Below are positions 61,577-64,000 of a stretch of DNA of 64,000 nt, one piece after another. The notes under the pieces are model-generated. The model was not told where the DNA came from. It searched no databases and saw only the letters and a list, made by a program, of their open reading frames with translations. The stretch covers positions 33,665 to 97,664 of the forward strand of contig NZ_JACXAE010000082.1 of assembly GCF_014698965.1 (NCBI RefSeq), given 5' to 3'. Source of the DNA: Iningainema tapete BLCC-T55. Its GTDB lineage: Bacteria; Cyanobacteriota; Cyanobacteriia; Cyanobacteriales; Nostocaceae. Every line of letters starts with the position of its first letter. Position 1 is the first letter of the stretch. A program made the position numbers and the translations under genes.

Positions 61577-63142
61577 ATGAAGATCATCTGGTTCAGACGA
61601 GATTTACGTATAGCTGATAATGAAAGCGTAGCTAAGGCAACTGCCGAAAACGCTCCTGTATTACCCTGCTTTATCATCGATCCTTGGTTTTATCAATGTT
61701 CCGATGTCGGGAAAGCACGGGTTAGGTTTTTGTTTGAGTCTTTGGAAAACCTGGATAACAATCTACGCTTATTGGGTAGTAAGCTGTATTTATTTGAGGG
61801 GAATTCGGTCAATATCCTACAAGAACTAACTCAACAGCTAATACAGCTTGGACATAAACCCAAACTTTATTTTAACCGTGATGTACAGGTTGAATACGGG
61901 ATTGAACGCGATCGCACGCTCATTAACTTCTACACTCAACTCAATCTAGATTACCACATCGGTTTAAATAACTTTTTGCAAACTGATAACGACCGTCGTG
62001 ACCAGTGGATTGAGGAGTATTATACTTACGTTAGACAATTACCACCACCAACTCCTACTCACATTAACACCCCAGATTTATCCTTAAACCTACCTCAATT
62101 AACTTTTGCTGAACTTAAGCGCAAGTACTCGACTTTTTATGAAACCAAGAAAGTATACTTCAAAGGTGGAGAAACGCTTGCACAAAAAACTTTAGACTCA
62201 TTTCTGACTAAAAGATTTTATGGGTATCATTGGAAACTTTCTCGTCCGTGGTTAGCACAGCAGAAAGCAACGTCTCATCTATCACCTCATCTAACATTTG
62301 GTACAATCTCGGTGAGAAATGTGTATCAAAGTACTAAGGCACGAGCAGCAGAACTTACGGATCAACCCAAAGCCCAATTTTCCTTGAAAGCGTTTCGCGT
62401 TCGCGAAGCGTGCGCTCTGCGCTCTCGCTTACGTTGGCATGATAGTTTTACCCAACGGTTGTACTTTCATCCCGAAATAGCATACACCAATTGTTACCCG
62501 GAATTTGATGAGTATTATCGACCTGATGAACTGACTTCATCGCAGCAGGAATTATTTCATGCTTGGTGTGAAGGTATAACTGGTTTCCCAATGGTTGATG
62601 CGAGTATGAGGCAGCTAAGAACAATGGGGTGGATGAACTTTAGAATGCGAGCGATGTGTGCCACTTTCTTAACTATTAATTGCGGTATCTCTTGGCATCA
62701 TGGTGCTAAGCATTACATGAATTATTTAGTAGATGGAGACTTGGCAATTGATAATTGGCAGTGGCAGATGCAAGCAGGAATTACTAACCCCTTGAGTGAT
62801 ACTTTCCGGATATACAATCCTAATAAGAATATTGAGGAGAAAGACTCAGATTTGCGCTTTATCTACCACTGGATACCAAAGCTATTGGGCTATGGCTTAC
62901 AAGACATTCTTGAAGGCAAGTGTACAGAGCATGGTTTGTACCCAGCACCGATTTTAGATTGGGCGCAGACTAGGCGAGTTAATGGCAAAATTGTTTCCGA
63001 TCTTCGTAAGCGTGTACGAGAACGACTGTTGGCTGAAGGTGGTGAGGAGTACGAAAACGCTATTGCTACTAAAACAGCAGTGATCAAATACTTTGAATCT
63101 AAAGATAAACAATACAAGCACTTCAAGGATCAACAATCCTAA
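61577..63142 (+). CDS. Deoxyribodipyrimidine photolyase / cryptochrome-family protein
   Basis: 521 residues. Seen: N-terminal antenna-binding domain (MKIIWFRRDLRIADNESVAKA), FAD-binding domain with KRKY..., SRPWLAQQKATSHLSPHLTFGTISVRNV, WCEGITGFPMVDASMRQLRTMGWMNFRMRAMCATFL and DGDLAIDNWQWQMQAGITNPLSDTFRIYNPNK, which carry FAD and substrate contacts. Repairs UV pyrimidine dimers with light, or acts as a cryptochrome. An 8-residue oddity (RVREACAL) interrupts the usual KAFRSRLRWHDSF segment. The 58-bp remnant at 60580 comes from this gene's 3' end. Confidence 0.9.
   Translation: MKIIWFRRDLRIADNESVAKATAENAPVLPCFIIDPWFYQCSDVGKARVRFLFESLENLDNNLRLLGSKLYLFEGNSVNILQELTQQLIQLGHKPKLYFNRDVQVEYGIERDRTLINFYTQLNLDYHIGLNNFLQTDNDRRDQWIEEYYTYVRQLPPPTPTHINTPDLSLNLPQLTFAELKRKYSTFYETKKVYFKGGETLAQKTLDSFLTKRFYGYHWKLSRPWLAQQKATSHLSPHLTFGTISVRNVYQSTKARAAELTDQPKAQFSLKAFRVREACALRSRLRWHDSFTQRLYFHPEIAYTNCYPEFDEYYRPDELTSSQQELFHAWCEGITGFPMVDASMRQLRTMGWMNFRMRAMCATFLTINCGISWHHGAKHYMNYLVDGDLAIDNWQWQMQAGITNPLSDTFRIYNPNKNIEEKDSDLRFIYHWIPKLLGYGLQDILEGKCTEHGLYPAPILDWAQTRRVNGKIVSDLRKRVRERLLAEGGEEYENAIATKTAVIKYFESKDKQYKHFKDQQS
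62390..62427 (+). repeat. In-frame palindromic insertion in the photolyase gene
   Basis: CGTTTCGCGTTCGCGAAGCGTGCGCTCTGCGCTCTCGC contains the hairpin TTCGCG-TT-CGCGAA, which is far more GC-rich than the gene around it. It encodes FRVREACALRS where family members have only about FRS. Typical of repeat insertion into coding DNA keeping the frame. Confidence 0.65.
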
Positions 63143-63173
63143 AAACCTACGCCCACCAAGGGATGCGATCGCT

Positions 63174-63810
63174 TAACTAGCACCAACCGTTCGTCAAATC
63201 CTATCACATCCAGATACAGGACTGCTACCCTATCTTCGTAACCTACTCCAAAGTGAGGAATTTTCCGAGTTTAAAGCGCAACGCACGTTTTCATGTAGAC
63301 GAGTCTAGTACTCAGGTTAATAAGAGCAATGATTCAAGAGAAATGTATTGCACGCTCTCCATCACTTTAAAGTTATTGATTGTTGTAACCAGCCAAACCT
63401 TACCAGACGATGCAACATTACACGCTCTTGAATTTCAAGAAGTATTTGATGCAGAACTTATTAATTGGAGTCAGCGTAGTAAGCAGTTACTAAAACCAAT
63501 TTCAGAAATCAAGGGGACGCTCAGTAATTTTGAAGAAATACCATATCAAGGCGGTTATCTTCCTGGTTTGGAACTTCAACGTAAGTATACTTTAACCTAT
63601 ACCTCCCTTTAATCTACCTATCCCTGAAGAAAAACTTATTTCAGCCGCTCAATTTAGACTACAATGAAAGTAAGTATTGATCACGTAATTTCACAGCATA
63701 CTGAAGCGTTTCAGAGACACGGCTTCACAGTTTTGTTGCTGCATACTCAAACAATTAATTATCTCTCTCCAATTTTAACCGATGAACAAACTTGGGCAAA
63801 AATTCTTTAA
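63174..63810 (+). pseudogene. Degenerate coding remnants of an unrecognised gene
   Basis: Protein-like pieces appear in changing frames. About 63174-63303: LAPTVRQILSHPDTGLLPYLRNLLQSEEFSEFKAQ, preceded by a stop. Then 63253-63612, whose second half reads LPDDATLHALEFQEVFDAELINWSQRSKQLLKPISEIKGTLSNFEEIPYQGGYLPGLELQRKYTLTYTSL. Then 63664-63810, MKVSIDHVISQHTEAFQRHGFTVLLLHTQTINYL. They look like parts of one or more decayed genes; the family is not recognised. Bases 63811-64000 show nothing further. Confidence 0.35.
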
Positions 63811-64000
63811 CGATACTACCATAACTAGAAAGTAGCGATTGCCATTTGTCAAATTGTTTAGTCAATTTCTACAACGTGTTAATGTAGTAGGCTTGGAAAA
63901 AAATCAAACTGAACTGATTGATTGTAACTTTTCACTCCCCCCCCATTAGCAAGATGACTTGTGAGTTAGTAAAAGAATAAAAATGATTCGAGTGTGAGCG

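Noticed and set aside
1-64000. tRNA, rRNA, tmRNA or riboswitch
   Set aside because: None recognised by eye; a covariance-model search was not possible here, so absence is not proven.

Overview
The window is from a filamentous, probably heterocyst-forming cyanobacterium (Nostocales type). Evidence seen: many HIP1-type GCGATCGC octamers, heptanucleotide tandem repeats, the GTAGAGACG...CGTCTCTAC hairpin family, a beta-carboxysome operon, the NDH-1 CO2-uptake genes ndhF3-ndhD3-cupA, plant-type zeta-carotene desaturase, a HetZ-related protein and the NucA/NuiA pair. The genus cannot be fixed from sequence alone. No rRNA, tRNA, CRISPR array or intact transposase was recognised.

Layout. 0-4 kb: housekeeping genes (SDR epimerase cut by the window edge, small membrane protein, TPR protein, IscA/SufA-like protein, DUF6930-like protein). 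4-5.5 kb: AT-rich and gene-poor, with repeats. 5.5-9.7 kb: zeta-carotene desaturase and an SRPBCC protein, flanked by two paralogous ribbon-helix-helix proteins (one absent from the ORF track), then a heme-oxygenase-fold enzyme and a small secreted protein. 9.8-15.7 kb: a 1170-residue NB-ARC/WD40 STAND protein and a decayed histidine kinase/response regulator locus. 15.8-26.7 kb: a carbon-concentrating block with ndhF3-ndhD3-cupA (minus) divergent from ccmK2-K1-L-M-N-O (plus), followed by a CmpR/NdhR-type LysR regulator.

28.4-36.2 kb is an accessory, defence-like region. It holds an intact Uma2-type nuclease, an XRE regulator, an apparently intact methyltransferase/PD-(D/E)XK-like pair, and a scrambled patch of truncated copies of those genes. 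It also holds a CHAT protease ORF that is out of frame by one base, at a run of 12 A, with a TRADD-N-like plus HetZ-related protein. Deleting one A gives a single 704-residue CHAT/adaptor/HetZ-like protein. 36.3-49 kb: ExbB/ExbD, a sensor kinase, RNase III, PyrR, an EamA transporter, PhoD, NuiA/NucA, a globin and PhoX. Phosphatases and nuclease together suggest phosphate or nucleotide scavenging.

49.4-61.6 kb is a type IV secretion-like cluster whose order resembles trbC-D-E-J-L-F-F'-I-G (VirB2?/B3/B4/B5/B6/B8/B8'/B10/B9). No relaxase, coupling protein or VirB11 is visible. The VirB9-like gene is duplicated. Between the copies lies a roughly 1.03-kb segment bounded by a 21-bp perfect direct repeat and carrying two small minus-strand genes with a toxin/immunity look, next to a 58-bp exact copy of the end of the downstream photolyase gene. 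A photolyase with a short in-frame palindromic insertion and a patch of degenerate coding remnants close the window. The two strongest leads for an undescribed system are the split CHAT/TRADD-N/HetZ-like gene and the relaxase-less T4SS with its embedded small gene pair.
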